Below the pieces are notes generated by a model. It had not been told where the DNA came from. It saw only the letters and a list, made by a program, of their open reading frames with translations, and did no database searches. Shown piece after piece: positions 7,676-15,595 of a stretch of 21,431 bases of DNA. The translations under genes and the position numbers were made by a program. Every line of letters begins with the position of its first letter. The first letter of the stretch is position 1. The DNA comes from CAZVRZ01 sp964629965 (GTDB lineage: Bacteria; Chloroflexota; Anaerolineae; Anaerolineales; UBA4823): contig CAZVRZ010000091.1 of NCBI GenBank assembly GCA_964629965.1, positions 1 to 21,431 of the forward strand, in the 5' to 3' direction.

Positions 7676-9598
7676 ATGTCTAATGGGAAGATATTACTTG
7701 TAATCTCAGATTCTAGTGTCGGAAGTATGCTCGATCGGGCGGTTCTCCGTCCGGCCGGCTATGATGTAACCCTGGTTGCAGATCCGCCCACTGCCGAGAC
7801 AATGGCGCGGGTTACTCCTCCAGATTTGATGATCGTTGGAGAAAACCTGATTGGGGGAAGCGGCATTGAATTTGGCGAGAAACTGCTAGGATACTATCCA
7901 GCTCTGGTGGCGTTGTTGTTGGCGTCAACCTCATCTCAGGATAATTTGGCGCGTGCATTTCGGGCTGGGTTTGTGGATTGCCTTTTACCACCTCTGCGGC
8001 CGGCGGATGTGATCAAGGCAGTAGAAAGTGGCTTGACGAAGCGTAGGCGACTTGTCGAATGGGCTGCTTTAGAATCTCGCCGTAATACAAAGATGCTTCA
8101 AAAACGTGTCGATGGCTTGGAAGCTCTACAGCGAGTTGGTCGTTCGGTCACTAGTTTGCTTGAACTTGATAGTATTTTAACGACAGTGGTGGATGCTGCA
8201 GTTGATCTGACTGGTGCAGAAGAAGGTAGTCTATTGTTATTGGATGAGGATACGGGCGAGCTCTACATGCGAGCTGCGCGCAATTTCCAGGAAGATTTTG
8301 TTCGCAAATTCCGCCTGCCCATCCGTGACACCTTGGCAGGTCAAGTCATGCGCACGGGTAAACCCTTGGCGATCAATGCTCAGACACCTCAAAAGATCAA
8401 AACATCTTATTTGGTGCACACGTTAATTTATGTGCCTTTACAGGTGCATAATCGTATCATTGGTATTTTAGGGGTGGATAATCGACAAAGTGGTCATCCA
8501 TTTTTGGAAGAACACCTTGTCATGGTTTCGGCTCTGGCCGATTACGCGGCGATTGCTATTGAAAACGCGCGCTCTTACGAGCATACCAACCTGGAACGAA
8601 AGAAACTAGAAACTATCTTGAAGAAAGTAGAAGATGGTGTTCTTGTTGTCGATTTCGATGGTAGATTGGTCATAGCCAATCGGATGGTGGCTTCGGCCTT
8701 TGGCATTGAAGACACAAGCCAGGAGGGTAGACCCATCAAAGAGTTGATTCATCACCCTGACCTATTAGAGATCTTTGATGAGAAACGGGTTCATCCAAGC
8801 CGCAGTGAAATCAGTCTCGAAGACGGTCGGGTTCTATATGCACAGGTAACGCCAATCCCTGAGGTAGGCCTGGCAGTGACAATGCAAGATATTACCCACT
8901 TGAAAGAGTTGGATCGGATTAAGAGCGATTTTGTCAGTACAGTTTCGCATGATCTGCGCTCCCCGCTTACTGCGATTTTAGGGTATGTAGAATTGTTGGA
9001 TCGGGCTGGTCCGGTTACAGATCAACAGCGGGAATTTATCCGTCGAATTCAGTTCAGCGTCAACAATATTACTGCCCTGATCAACGATTTGTTAGATTTG
9101 GGTCGCATTGAGGCCGGATTTGATGCACGCAAAGAAATTGCGCCTCTGGATGCGTTGATCAACTATTCGGTCGAGGGGTTGCGTATTCGCTTTGAAGAGA
9201 AGCAGCAGAAATTGATCGTCAAGATTCCTGAGAAATTGCCCCCTATACTTGGAAATCCCGTACGGCTGCGGCAATTGTTCACAAACCTGATTGGCAATGC
9301 GAACAAATACACGCCTGTAGGGGGGGAGGTTAGTGTTATAGCGCAGGCAGAGGGAGATCAAATTATTCTGTCATTTACCGATAATGGCCCGGGAATTCCA
9401 CCCACCGATCAACCCTATATTTTTGACAAGTTTTATCGCGCCAGCAATGTTCCGTATGATACACCGGGCACAGGATTAGGATTGGCGATAGTTAAGTCGA
9501 TTGTTGAAAACCATCAGGGGCGAATTTGGGTCGAATCTAATTTGGGCCAGGGCACCAGGTTCACTTTGGTATTACCTGTTGCGGATCAGCAGCTATAG
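7676..9598 (+). CDS. Pseudo-receiver / GAF / PAS histidine kinase
   Basis: A 640-residue soluble sensor kinase. A degenerate receiver domain (about 5-122) lacks the acidic pair (Ile10-Ser11), has Gly55 where the phosphorylated Asp should be (LMIVGENL), and has Pro105 in place of Lys. A helical linker, a GAF domain (about 160-298) and a PAS domain (about 308-405, GVLVVDFDGRLVIAN) follow. The kinase core is complete: the H-box SHDLRSPL with His425, the N-box with Asn541 (NANKYT), the G1 box DNGPGIP (569-575), the F-box FDKFYR and the G2 loop GTGLGLAI (598-605). It is expected to autophosphorylate on His425 in response to a GAF- or PAS-sensed signal. ATG 7676 lies 7 bases after the previous stop, with AAGGA inside the end of that gene as a possible ribosome site, so the two are probably one transcript. 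No cognate response regulator with an output domain is adjacent. Confidence 0.88.
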   Translation: MSNGKILLVISDSSVGSMLDRAVLRPAGYDVTLVADPPTAETMARVTPPDLMIVGENLIGGSGIEFGEKLLGYYPALVALLLASTSSQDNLARAFRAGFVDCLLPPLRPADVIKAVESGLTKRRRLVEWAALESRRNTKMLQKRVDGLEALQRVGRSVTSLLELDSILTTVVDAAVDLTGAEEGSLLLLDEDTGELYMRAARNFQEDFVRKFRLPIRDTLAGQVMRTGKPLAINAQTPQKIKTSYLVHTLIYVPLQVHNRIIGILGVDNRQSGHPFLEEHLVMVSALADYAAIAIENARSYEHTNLERKKLETILKKVEDGVLVVDFDGRLVIANRMVASAFGIEDTSQEGRPIKELIHHPDLLEIFDEKRVHPSRSEISLEDGRVLYAQVTPIPEVGLAVTMQDITHLKELDRIKSDFVSTVSHDLRSPLTAILGYVELLDRAGPVTDQQREFIRRIQFSVNNITALINDLLDLGRIEAGFDARKEIAPLDALINYSVEGLRIRFEEKQQKLIVKIPEKLPPILGNPVRLRQLFTNLIGNANKYTPVGGEVSVIAQAEGDQIILSFTDNGPGIPPTDQPYIFDKFYRASNVPYDTPGTGLGLAIVKSIVENHQGRIWVESNLGQGTRFTLVLPVADQQL

Positions 9599-9635
9599 GT
9601 TCGTTTGAAAGCATAAACATATTATGTAAACAACA

Positions 9636-9675
9636 GCCTCCGCCGGGTTGGTGAGGAAGAACCGGCGGAGGCTTT
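9636..9675. terminator. GC-rich hairpin after the sensor-kinase gene
   Basis: GCCTCCGCCGG (9636-9646) pairs with CCGGCGGAGGC (9662-9672), extended by two A-T pairs past one bulged G. It is followed by only TTT on the plus strand; on the minus strand it runs into a loose T-rich stretch (TGTTGTTT). It may end transcripts of both convergent genes, but the weak U-tract and the ribosome-binding site just downstream leave a regulatory leader role open. Confidence 0.6.
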
Positions 9676-9679
9676 CGCC

Positions 9680-9710
9680 AAAGGAGGAAACAGCGATGAG
9701 CAATAGGTAA
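9680..9710 (+). other. Perfect Shine-Dalgarno followed by a four-codon ORF
   Basis: AAAGGAGG at 9680-9687 is a full Shine-Dalgarno match, eight bases before ATG 9696. The frame reads Met-Ser-Asn-Arg and stops at TAA (9708-9710). A small inverted repeat (ATAGG 9703-9707, CCTAT 9714-9718) overlaps the stop. The site lies 8 bases after the GC-rich hairpin, whose left arm contains CCTCC that could pair with this GGAGG instead. It may be a leader peptide, a gene remnant or chance. No longer frame follows. Confidence 0.35.
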
Positions 9711-9816
9711 TATCCTATCCCATCTGTGCACTTATGATACTGCAAATACTGATGTTTCTCTAATTGTCAAAGGTCACAATTCGCCTGTGACTTTACTCCT
9801 CGCAGGATATGACATA
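9711..9816. other. Intergenic region with a second weak hairpin
   Basis: No gene is seen. An imperfect inverted repeat, AAAGGTCAC (9769-9777) and GTGACTTT (9787-9794), has one bulged G and a 9-base loop. On the minus strand it lies about 22 bases after the stop of the small kinase gene and ends in CTTT, so it could be a weak terminator for that operon. Confidence 0.35.
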
Positions 9817-10677
9817 CTAAATGATGGGGGAATTCTTCGGCAGCAAAAACCAAAATGTACTGCCGTTATTCAGTTCGCTCGTAAAACCGATCTTGCCTCC
9901 CATGATGCCCACTAATAATTTGGCAACATGTAAAGCCAGCCCCCAGCCTGGATGCTCGCGCACAGCTTCGTGATCAGATCGGAAGAAGGGCATAAATACT
10001 TTTTCCTGATCTTCTTGCCCAATTCCAACGCCGGAGTCAGATACGCTGATCTGGATCGAGTCGCCCAGGCTCTGCGAGCGTAATATAATTTTCCCATCGT
10101 TGGGGGTATATTTCCAGGCATTGCTGATCATGTAGCCAAGTATTTGGTTGAAGCGGCTTGGGTCTGTTTCTATTTGTAGATCTGCAGGAATTTCAACAGT
10201 ACAACTTAGATTCTTTTCTTCGAAGCGCGCTTTCCAGGTTTGCACGATTTGCTGAACCTGATCGATAATGATAAATGTTTTGGAGTTAAGCTTAATTCTA
10301 CCTTCTTCTGCGTGGGACATGTCAGAGAGATCGGAGATCAATGCTGACATTCGTTCCACATTGTTCCGGATCACGTTTAGAAAGTTCTGCTGCTGCTCAT
10401 TGATCGGTCCGATGATACCCTGGCGTAGCAAATCGGTATATCCTTTGATGGAGGTTAATGGCAAGCGTAATTCATGGGTAACCACCGAGACAAATTTTGA
10501 TTGGGCTGTCCGAACCTCTTCCAGTGCTTTCTCCAGATCCGCTTGTTCGTTCTGAATATCTGCTTGCTGTTTTTGCGCCTGTTCAAGTAGAGCATTCGCC
10601 TGGTCCGGTAGACCTAATTCGTGTAATTGTGATAGGGTCTCACTGAGTAGTTGTATTGATTGTTTTTCTTTTTCCAT
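9817..10677 (-). CDS. Small soluble histidine kinase with N-terminal coiled coil and no sensor domain
   Basis: 286 residues from ATG 10677. The first 60 residues are charged and Gln/Glu-rich, predicted coiled coil, with a short Leu-rich piece (about 8-32). The kinase core follows: the H-box THELRLPL with His68, the N-box with Asn186 (SNAWKYTP), the G1 box DSGVGIG (214-220), the F-box FMPFFRS and the G2 loop PGWGLAL (243-249). There is no transmembrane, PAS, GAF or HAMP domain, so input must come through the coiled coil or a partner protein. The ATG at 10677 has AAGGA close upstream, although the spacing is only about two bases. A TTG at 10704 in the same frame would add nine residues and start just after the nth stop, but it has no ribosome site. 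It is the last gene of the minus-strand cluster, downstream of nth. Confidence 0.82.
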   Translation of the reverse strand: MEKEKQSIQLLSETLSQLHELGLPDQANALLEQAQKQQADIQNEQADLEKALEEVRTAQSKFVSVVTHELRLPLTSIKGYTDLLRQGIIGPINEQQQNFLNVIRNNVERMSALISDLSDMSHAEEGRIKLNSKTFIIIDQVQQIVQTWKARFEEKNLSCTVEIPADLQIETDPSRFNQILGYMISNAWKYTPNDGKIILRSQSLGDSIQISVSDSGVGIGQEDQEKVFMPFFRSDHEAVREHPGWGLALHVAKLLVGIMGGKIGFTSELNNGSTFWFLLPKNSPII

Positions 10678-10708
10678 TTTCCTTGTCACCTTTTGCTGGA
10701 TCAAGAGA

Positions 10709-11377
10709 TCATGTTTTCAGTATTATGGTTGCTTCATCACACAGCGACTTCAAAGGACAGATCGAGCAACTTGGCTTTCGGGCTCGACATATTTCTCGCC
10801 CTAGCCGGATGATATTCAGATGAGCCGCATAGTATGTATCCGGGTGGAAGAGCATTTCCAGGTGTTGGTGTGCTTTTTCCACATTCATTTCTGCTGGGCG
10901 CAGCCCAATCCTACCACTCACCCTGTAGATATGTGTATCGACAGGGAAAGCCAGCTTACCTAATGAAAATTGTAGCACAATAGCGGCTGTTTTAGGCCCA
11001 ACACCTTTGAAACTTTGCAACCAGGCGCCGGCTTCTTGGGGTGTAAGCTCCTTCAAGAAATCCAACTCGAGTGAACCGCGCTCGGCTGTAATGGCTCGCA
11101 ATGTTTCTTGTATTTGAGGCCCTTTCTTGTTGGCCAGCCCGGCTGTCCGGATTGTATCGATTATCTCTTCGACAGGCGCATCACGTACCGCTTCCCAGGT
11201 GGGGAAACGCTTTCTTAGTAACTGATAGGCGCGGTCACGGTTGGTATCGTTGGTATTTTGGGATAGGATAGTTGAGATCAACTCATCCAGTGCCGGGCAT
11301 GGATTTCGCCAGGTGGGCTGTCCATAAAATTCTAAGAGCTTGTTATGTACGGCCCTGGCGCGCTCAAGGTTATTCAT
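10709..11377 (-). CDS. nth: Endonuclease III (DNA glycosylase/AP lyase)
   Basis: A 222-residue HhH-GPD base-excision repair enzyme that removes oxidised pyrimidines and nicks at the abasic site. What is seen: the helix-hairpin-helix KGVGPKTA with catalytic Lys129, the catalytic aspartate Asp147 in VDTHIYR, and the four [4Fe-4S] cysteines at 197, 204, 207 and 213 in the standard Cx6Cx2Cx5C spacing. The length is normal. Its ATG lies 15 bases after the asparaginase stop, and the small kinase follows closely, so the three genes look cotranscribed. The usual Nth neighbours are absent and the metabolic link to asparaginase is unclear. Confidence 0.93.
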   Translation of the reverse strand: MNNLERARAVHNKLLEFYGQPTWRNPCPALDELISTILSQNTNDTNRDRAYQLLRKRFPTWEAVRDAPVEEIIDTIRTAGLANKKGPQIQETLRAITAERGSLELDFLKELTPQEAGAWLQSFKGVGPKTAAIVLQFSLGKLAFPVDTHIYRVSGRIGLRPAEMNVEKAHQHLEMLFHPDTYYAAHLNIIRLGREICRARKPSCSICPLKSLCDEATIILKT

Positions 11378-11392
11378 AGCTCAATTAGGCAA

Positions 11393-12487
11393 TTATTCCT
11401 TACGGTTTAGCGTAAAGCAAGGATATGCGTTGCCAACGATCAACTTCCTGAAGTTGGTTAACTCAAAAGATGGACCATATTCGGATAAAGACTCCAATTC
11501 ATCGGGTGTGATCACATCCAATTGTCGTAAAATTTCCAGGGTCACTGCCGGTCGAATGAAACCACGTTTATCTCCAGCGGCAAGATTATGCCCCTGTAGA
11601 TCACCGTCAGAGATCTTAAAAGCGATACCTAATGCCGGCGATCCCGGAAAGATTGCGCCAGGCATGATGCCCAAAGCTTGAAAACCTTCCGCTCCGCCTT
11701 TGCATAACACTTTCAGGCGGACAGCCTGCATTAACCGTGTGTCAAAACTGTCAGGTCCTCCTATCATATTGGGATAGGTGATCATTGCCGTGCTGATTGT
11801 CTGACAGGCTAGTGATCGTTTCTCTGGTAAACCGCTTGGATCACATAAACGCGCATAAGCCCACGCCGCGTTGCGTAAAGGCACTGCAAAATTTGGCGCT
11901 GAACACCCATCGATGCCAATATTGATCTGTTGCGTTGCCAATCCGCACATTTCAGCAAAAGCCCGGATAATGTCTTTCTGAACAGGATGGTTTGGATCGA
12001 TATAAGGATGATCTGACAGTCGATAGGGTAAGTTTTGTTTCCGGGCGTATGCAATCATGCCGGTATGCTTGCCGGAACAATTATGCCTGTTTTCCGTTGG
12101 CACTTCATTCCGTTGGCTCATGGCTGCTACGGTGGGGCGATGGCTGGGTGGGTGAATACCACATAATAGATCTTCTTCTTGGATACCGGCCTTAGCCTGG
12201 ATAGCCTTGACGGTTGCCACGTGCTCATCAGTACCGGAATGAGATGCGCATATGATAGCCACTTCTTTCAGGCTGAGATTGTACGCTTCTTGTCCTCCGC
12301 TTTCAATAAAAGGCAGTGCCTGGAATGGCTTTGCTGAAGAGCGCAAGTATGTAATTGTTTCAGGATTGCCGTACCAGGCAACAAGTTCACCTTGAGAATT
12401 AACTATAGCAACAGAACCGTAATGAATGGTCTCAACGGTTCCTCCTCGCGCAAGTTCAAAGATGGACAAGTAAGGTGAGTCGGGCAA
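11393..12487 (-). CDS. L-asparaginase, Rhizobium etli type (Asparaginase_II family)
   Basis: A 364-residue member of the family of thermolabile R. etli L-asparaginase, unrelated to the E. coli AnsA/AnsB fold. It hydrolyses asparagine to aspartate and ammonia in the cytoplasm; no signal peptide is seen. Family signatures are intact: RSSAKPFQ (residues 49-56, with the Ser/Lys pair of the active site), SHSGTDEH (82-89), NCSGKHTGM (136-144, with Cys137 and Lys140) and GIDGCSAPNF (191-200, with Cys195). Cys137, Lys140 and Cys195 correspond to the zinc-binding residues known in the family. The start is TTG 12487, supported by AAAGGAG four bases upstream. It lies between a metallo-beta-lactamase-fold gene and nth in a minus-strand run. 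Confidence 0.88.
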   Translation of the reverse strand: MPDSPYLSIFELARGGTVETIHYGSVAIVNSQGELVAWYGNPETITYLRSSAKPFQALPFIESGGQEAYNLSLKEVAIICASHSGTDEHVATVKAIQAKAGIQEEDLLCGIHPPSHRPTVAAMSQRNEVPTENRHNCSGKHTGMIAYARKQNLPYRLSDHPYIDPNHPVQKDIIRAFAEMCGLATQQINIGIDGCSAPNFAVPLRNAAWAYARLCDPSGLPEKRSLACQTISTAMITYPNMIGGPDSFDTRLMQAVRLKVLCKGGAEGFQALGIMPGAIFPGSPALGIAFKISDGDLQGHNLAAGDKRGFIRPAVTLEILRQLDVITPDELESLSEYGPSFELTNFRKLIVGNAYPCFTLNRKE

Positions 12488-12491
12488 GGGG

Positions 12492-12498
12492 CTCCTTT
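12492..12498 (-). promoter_or_regulatory. Ribosome-binding site supporting a TTG start for the asparaginase
   Basis: On the minus strand AAAGGAG lies four bases before TTG 12487. No ATG or GTG in the same frame has a comparable site, and the family's conserved N-terminus begins just after this codon. Confidence 0.7.
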
Positions 12499-12529
12499 AT
12501 CAATAATGGTATCTATGATCCAAATCCAA

Positions 12530-13384
12530 TCATTCCTCAACTGCAGAATCAGTTGGACGATAGTGTCGGGTAAAGTACTGTATCAAGCCATGGCGCAGGC
12601 GTTGAATATATTGCTCTTCGAGTTGCGCAGAGAATTCCAGATTTTTCAAAATAGCTGGGATGATAATTTCGGTGTATTCTATTGGAATGTCATCTTGCGG
12701 AACTTTCAATAATTCTGCCTGGATATTGCTTAAAATATGCTGCTGGGCGCGAATTGAATCATATGCAACAGGTCCTCCGCGCCCACTGATCACGGTAAAA
12801 TTCTTATATTTCTGGCTGAGAATATCAAGAGACTCGAGCCATGATGGTATATCAGCCTGTGATAAAAAGGGTGGTTGGTCAGCCATAACACAATCGCCTA
12901 CAAAGACCAAACCCGCCTCTGGAATAATTGCCCAAATGGCACCAGGCATTGGGCCTGGGTGGTGTTCCAAAATGATATCGGGCTGTCCCCAATGGATTGA
13001 CATGCTATCTGTGAATGTGATATCTGGTACTGCCCAGCGCGTGCCAACTGCCTCGTCATAAGTCTCCCATTCCGATCCGCTCTCGGCACTTTGGCCTTTG
13101 AAGACTGAAGGGCGGGAACGAAATACCTGGGCGGTTTTGTGGTGCGCAATAATGGTGCAGTCCATCACCCTGGCTCCCAAAGTGCGATCAGGATGAGCAT
13201 CGAGGTTCACCAATAAACGGTTGACATTTTTGCTTTTATTAAGCAAGGCTGCACGCCATACGCGTCCTTCTTCAGCGCGCAACGGAGCATCGATCAGAAC
13301 TGTTCCGTGCTGGTGCAGCAAGGCGCCAAGCGTTACGCCTGAATAGGCTGTTTCATAATAGATTCCACGATAAATTTCTTCCAT
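12530..13384 (-). CDS. Metallo-beta-lactamase-fold protein with degenerate metal site
   Basis: A 284-residue protein with the overall layout of a metallo-beta-lactamase-fold hydrolase. The strand turn TVLIDAPL (28-35) is followed by LVNLDAHPDRTLG (58-70), which aligns with the HxHxDH metal site; Asp62 and Arg67 replace two histidines, while His64 and Asp66 remain. The later PGHTPG-like segment is PGPMPG (143-148), so His is lost. GD at 163-164 is kept, and the last His site reads GRGG (201-204). Four of the usual ligands are therefore changed, and ordinary dinuclear zinc hydrolysis is doubtful. The C-terminal 60 residues are helical and charged. It sits 48 bases after a sensor kinase gene and 42 before the asparaginase gene. 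It could be a sensory, binding or single-metal enzyme; the substrate is unknown. Confidence 0.7.
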   Translation of the reverse strand: MEEIYRGIYYETAYSGVTLGALLHQHGTVLIDAPLRAEEGRVWRAALLNKSKNVNRLLVNLDAHPDRTLGARVMDCTIIAHHKTAQVFRSRPSVFKGQSAESGSEWETYDEAVGTRWAVPDITFTDSMSIHWGQPDIILEHHPGPMPGAIWAIIPEAGLVFVGDCVMADQPPFLSQADIPSWLESLDILSQKYKNFTVISGRGGPVAYDSIRAQQHILSNIQAELLKVPQDDIPIEYTEIIIPAILKNLEFSAQLEEQYIQRLRHGLIQYFTRHYRPTDSAVEE

Positions 13385-13402
13385 TAGTACACCTAGTACA
13401 CC
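13385..13402 (-). repeat. Two tandem copies of a 9-base repeat next to the start codon
   Basis: Read on the minus strand, GGTGTACTA occurs twice in direct succession and ends on the base before ATG 13384. Each copy begins with GGTG, the only Shine-Dalgarno-like bases available, so copy number would alter the ribosome-site context. Confidence 0.6.
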
Positions 13403-13432
13403 CTATCAGGTAAAAGACAGAAATATATTATT

Positions 13433-15535
13433 TTATCGGGCATAACCTTCTCTAGCTATTGGTAAAGTGAAATAAAAACAAGACCCGCTGCCGGGTTCGC
13501 TTTCCAGCCAAATTCGCCCCCCATGTGCCTGGACTGCCAGTTTACAATAAGCCAATCCAAGGCCCAATCCCTTTTTGAGGGTCTCGCGTTGTTCCAGCCG
13601 AGTAAACTTATTAAAGATTCTCTCGTGTTCTGATGCCGGGATTCCTGGTCCGTTATCTTGCACCCAAAACTTGACAAATTCTGCAGCATTTTCTGCGCCA
13701 ATAGAAATATCGCTTCCTGTTGGCGTATATTTACTGGCATTTTCGAGCAAGTTGGTGATTACCCGGCGGATCATCTCTGCATCTACTACCACCATCGATA
13801 GATCCGATGGTACAACCCGGTTCATGGTTTGTTGTTTGTTTTCTGCAACTGGAGAAACAAGGTCAAAGGCTTCATCGATCATACTGGCAGGAGGCGTTGG
13901 CTGGCGCGCTCCTACGGGTTGGCCTGCTTCCAGTCGATTGATATCTAGTAACGAGTTTGTCAGTCGTTGGATGCGCTCAACTGAACGCAGCGCAATGCCC
14001 AAAAGAGGGCGAATGCTAGGATCGTCTTCTACAGGAAGCATTGAATCAAGCACATCCAGGCTGGAGACCACATTTGACAGTGGGGAACGCAAATCATGGT
14101 AAATCATGGAAAGCAAATCTTCTCGCATACTGTCCAATTTCTTGCGTTCGGTGATATCTCTGATGAGCCACTGTATGTATGAGTTTTCTTCTATTTCAAC
14201 CGGTCGAACATAGACTTCAACTGGCATCTCATACCCGCTGTTCGATCGCAGTCTTGATTCATAAAAGATTGGAGTTTCTGGGCTGAGTTTTTCGAAATTT
14301 ATTCCAACTTGTTCTTGGTCGACTGCATGGATTTTCTGAATGGTCATTTGGCGTAAGGCTTCTTTGTTGTACTCTGTAGTTACCGTTGCCTTACGATTGG
14401 CCTCAATAATATTTCCTTCCCAATCTGTAATCAGGATGGGATCAATACTATCGTCAAACAGATCACGGTAACTCTGATGTGCAGCTTGCAAGCGTTCGAA
14501 TAACTGGGCGTGTCTTACGGCGGTTCCTGCCAGGCTACCAATCCCTGTCAGGACAAAGAGCGCATCTGGATCGAATGATTCATCTGTCGGGTTGATCGCC
14601 TCAAGAACGCCAATAACTTGTCCTCGGTATCGAAGAGGGGCGCAGGCGATTGCCTGGGTACGTAAGCCAGTGCGGAGATCTGTTTCGATATCGAAACGAG
14701 GATCCTGGTGAGCATCGTGAACGATCACCCCTCGGCCTTCTTTGGCGACCCACCCGGCTATACTTTGCCCAATTTTGATTCTTGTTTCTTCTTCTTTTGC
14801 TTTTTTCCAACCGGTGGCGGCGCGTACCACTAAATCTTGACTGTTGGGTTCGATCAATGCCAGTGCAACGGCCGGAACGGCTAGCGCCTGGCTGATTTGC
14901 TCCAAGATACGGGAAAGAACATCTTCTACATTCAGACTGCCGGTGATCGTGGCTGCGCTTTCTGCCAAGGCGGTCATTGCGCGTGCCTGGCGCTGGCTCT
15001 CCTCGTAAAGGCGAGCATTTGAAACGGCCACCCCTGCCTGATCAGAAATAGCCTGTACCAATTCTAGATGATCTAAAGTGAAAAAACCGGCTTGGGGATG
15101 GACTAGCGTCATGACCCCCACCAGTTTTTCCCGAGCCATTAACGGTGCGCTGACTGCCGATTTGGGTCCAGTTTTCTCTTCTATATCGTACTGACGCAGC
15201 ATCCAACGCTCATCCTGGCTGGTGTCGCTGATCAATGCGGCTTCGCGATTGCGTACCACCCAACCCGCCAAACCATGGTCAAGCGTCGCACGCAGCCGTT
15301 GAGTGGTATGCTGCATGAATTGATCGCCAGAAATAATCGCGGATTCTACCGGTTTTCCTTTATCATCCATCACGATAATAGTACCTCGGATGGCTCCCAC
15401 GGTACGCATGGCTAGAAAAAGGACTCGCTCTAGTACGGTACGCAATTCAAGAGCAGAAGTTAGCTCGCGGCTAACATGGTATAAAAGCTCAAGCGATTCG
15501 CGGGTGGTACCGTTATCTTTTGAAACCGCACTCAT
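13433..15535 (-). CDS. Soluble GAF-GAF-PAS histidine kinase
   Basis: A 700-residue cytoplasmic sensor kinase. Two GAF domains (about 30-178 and 200-345) are followed by a PAS domain (about 352-465) ending in the common IRDITERKKL junction. The kinase core is complete: the H-box YHDLRSPL with His480, the N-box with Asn599 (ENASKYTP), the G1 box DNGPGIP (627-633), the F-box FNKFTR and the G2 loop KGLGLGLA (655-662). No transmembrane segments are present, so it likely senses intracellular small molecules, redox state or light through the GAF/PAS modules; the ligand cannot be told from the sequence. ATG 15535 has no strong ribosome site. An extended -10 element lies about 60 bases upstream. It heads a run of minus-strand genes (metallo-beta-lactamase-fold, asparaginase, nth, small kinase). 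Confidence 0.88.
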   Translation of the reverse strand: MSAVSKDNGTTRESLELLYHVSRELTSALELRTVLERVLFLAMRTVGAIRGTIIVMDDKGKPVESAIISGDQFMQHTTQRLRATLDHGLAGWVVRNREAALISDTSQDERWMLRQYDIEEKTGPKSAVSAPLMAREKLVGVMTLVHPQAGFFTLDHLELVQAISDQAGVAVSNARLYEESQRQARAMTALAESAATITGSLNVEDVLSRILEQISQALAVPAVALALIEPNSQDLVVRAATGWKKAKEEETRIKIGQSIAGWVAKEGRGVIVHDAHQDPRFDIETDLRTGLRTQAIACAPLRYRGQVIGVLEAINPTDESFDPDALFVLTGIGSLAGTAVRHAQLFERLQAAHQSYRDLFDDSIDPILITDWEGNIIEANRKATVTTEYNKEALRQMTIQKIHAVDQEQVGINFEKLSPETPIFYESRLRSNSGYEMPVEVYVRPVEIEENSYIQWLIRDITERKKLDSMREDLLSMIYHDLRSPLSNVVSSLDVLDSMLPVEDDPSIRPLLGIALRSVERIQRLTNSLLDINRLEAGQPVGARQPTPPASMIDEAFDLVSPVAENKQQTMNRVVPSDLSMVVVDAEMIRRVITNLLENASKYTPTGSDISIGAENAAEFVKFWVQDNGPGIPASEHERIFNKFTRLEQRETLKKGLGLGLAYCKLAVQAHGGRIWLESEPGSGSCFYFTLPIAREGYAR

Positions 15536-15567
15536 AATTCTGAATTCTAGATATGCAATAATATGAA

Positions 15568-15585
15568 TTGCTGGTTATCCAGCAA
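15568..15585 (-). promoter_or_regulatory. Perfect 7-bp hairpin in the leader of the GAF-GAF-PAS kinase gene
   Basis: TTGCTGG (15568-15574) and CCAGCAA (15579-15585) are exact inverted repeats with a four-base loop. With the -10 element at 15596-15604 the hairpin would sit at the extreme 5' end of the leader. It could stabilise the mRNA or be an operator. Confidence 0.45.
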
Positions 15586-15595
15586 ACTCGTCTAG

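Noticed and set aside
11340..11681. A 113-codon plus-strand open frame across the nth/asparaginase junction
   Set aside because: Both flanking minus-strand genes have full catalytic motifs. The frame has no start context and no recognisable domain.
12660..13061. A 133-codon plus-strand open frame
   Set aside because: It is antisense to the metallo-beta-lactamase-fold gene, has no ribosome site and gives a composition typical of a shadow frame.
13575..14102. A 175-codon plus-strand open frame
   Set aside because: It lies wholly antisense to the histidine kinase core with its conserved H, N and G boxes. Its Ser-rich translation resembles no protein.
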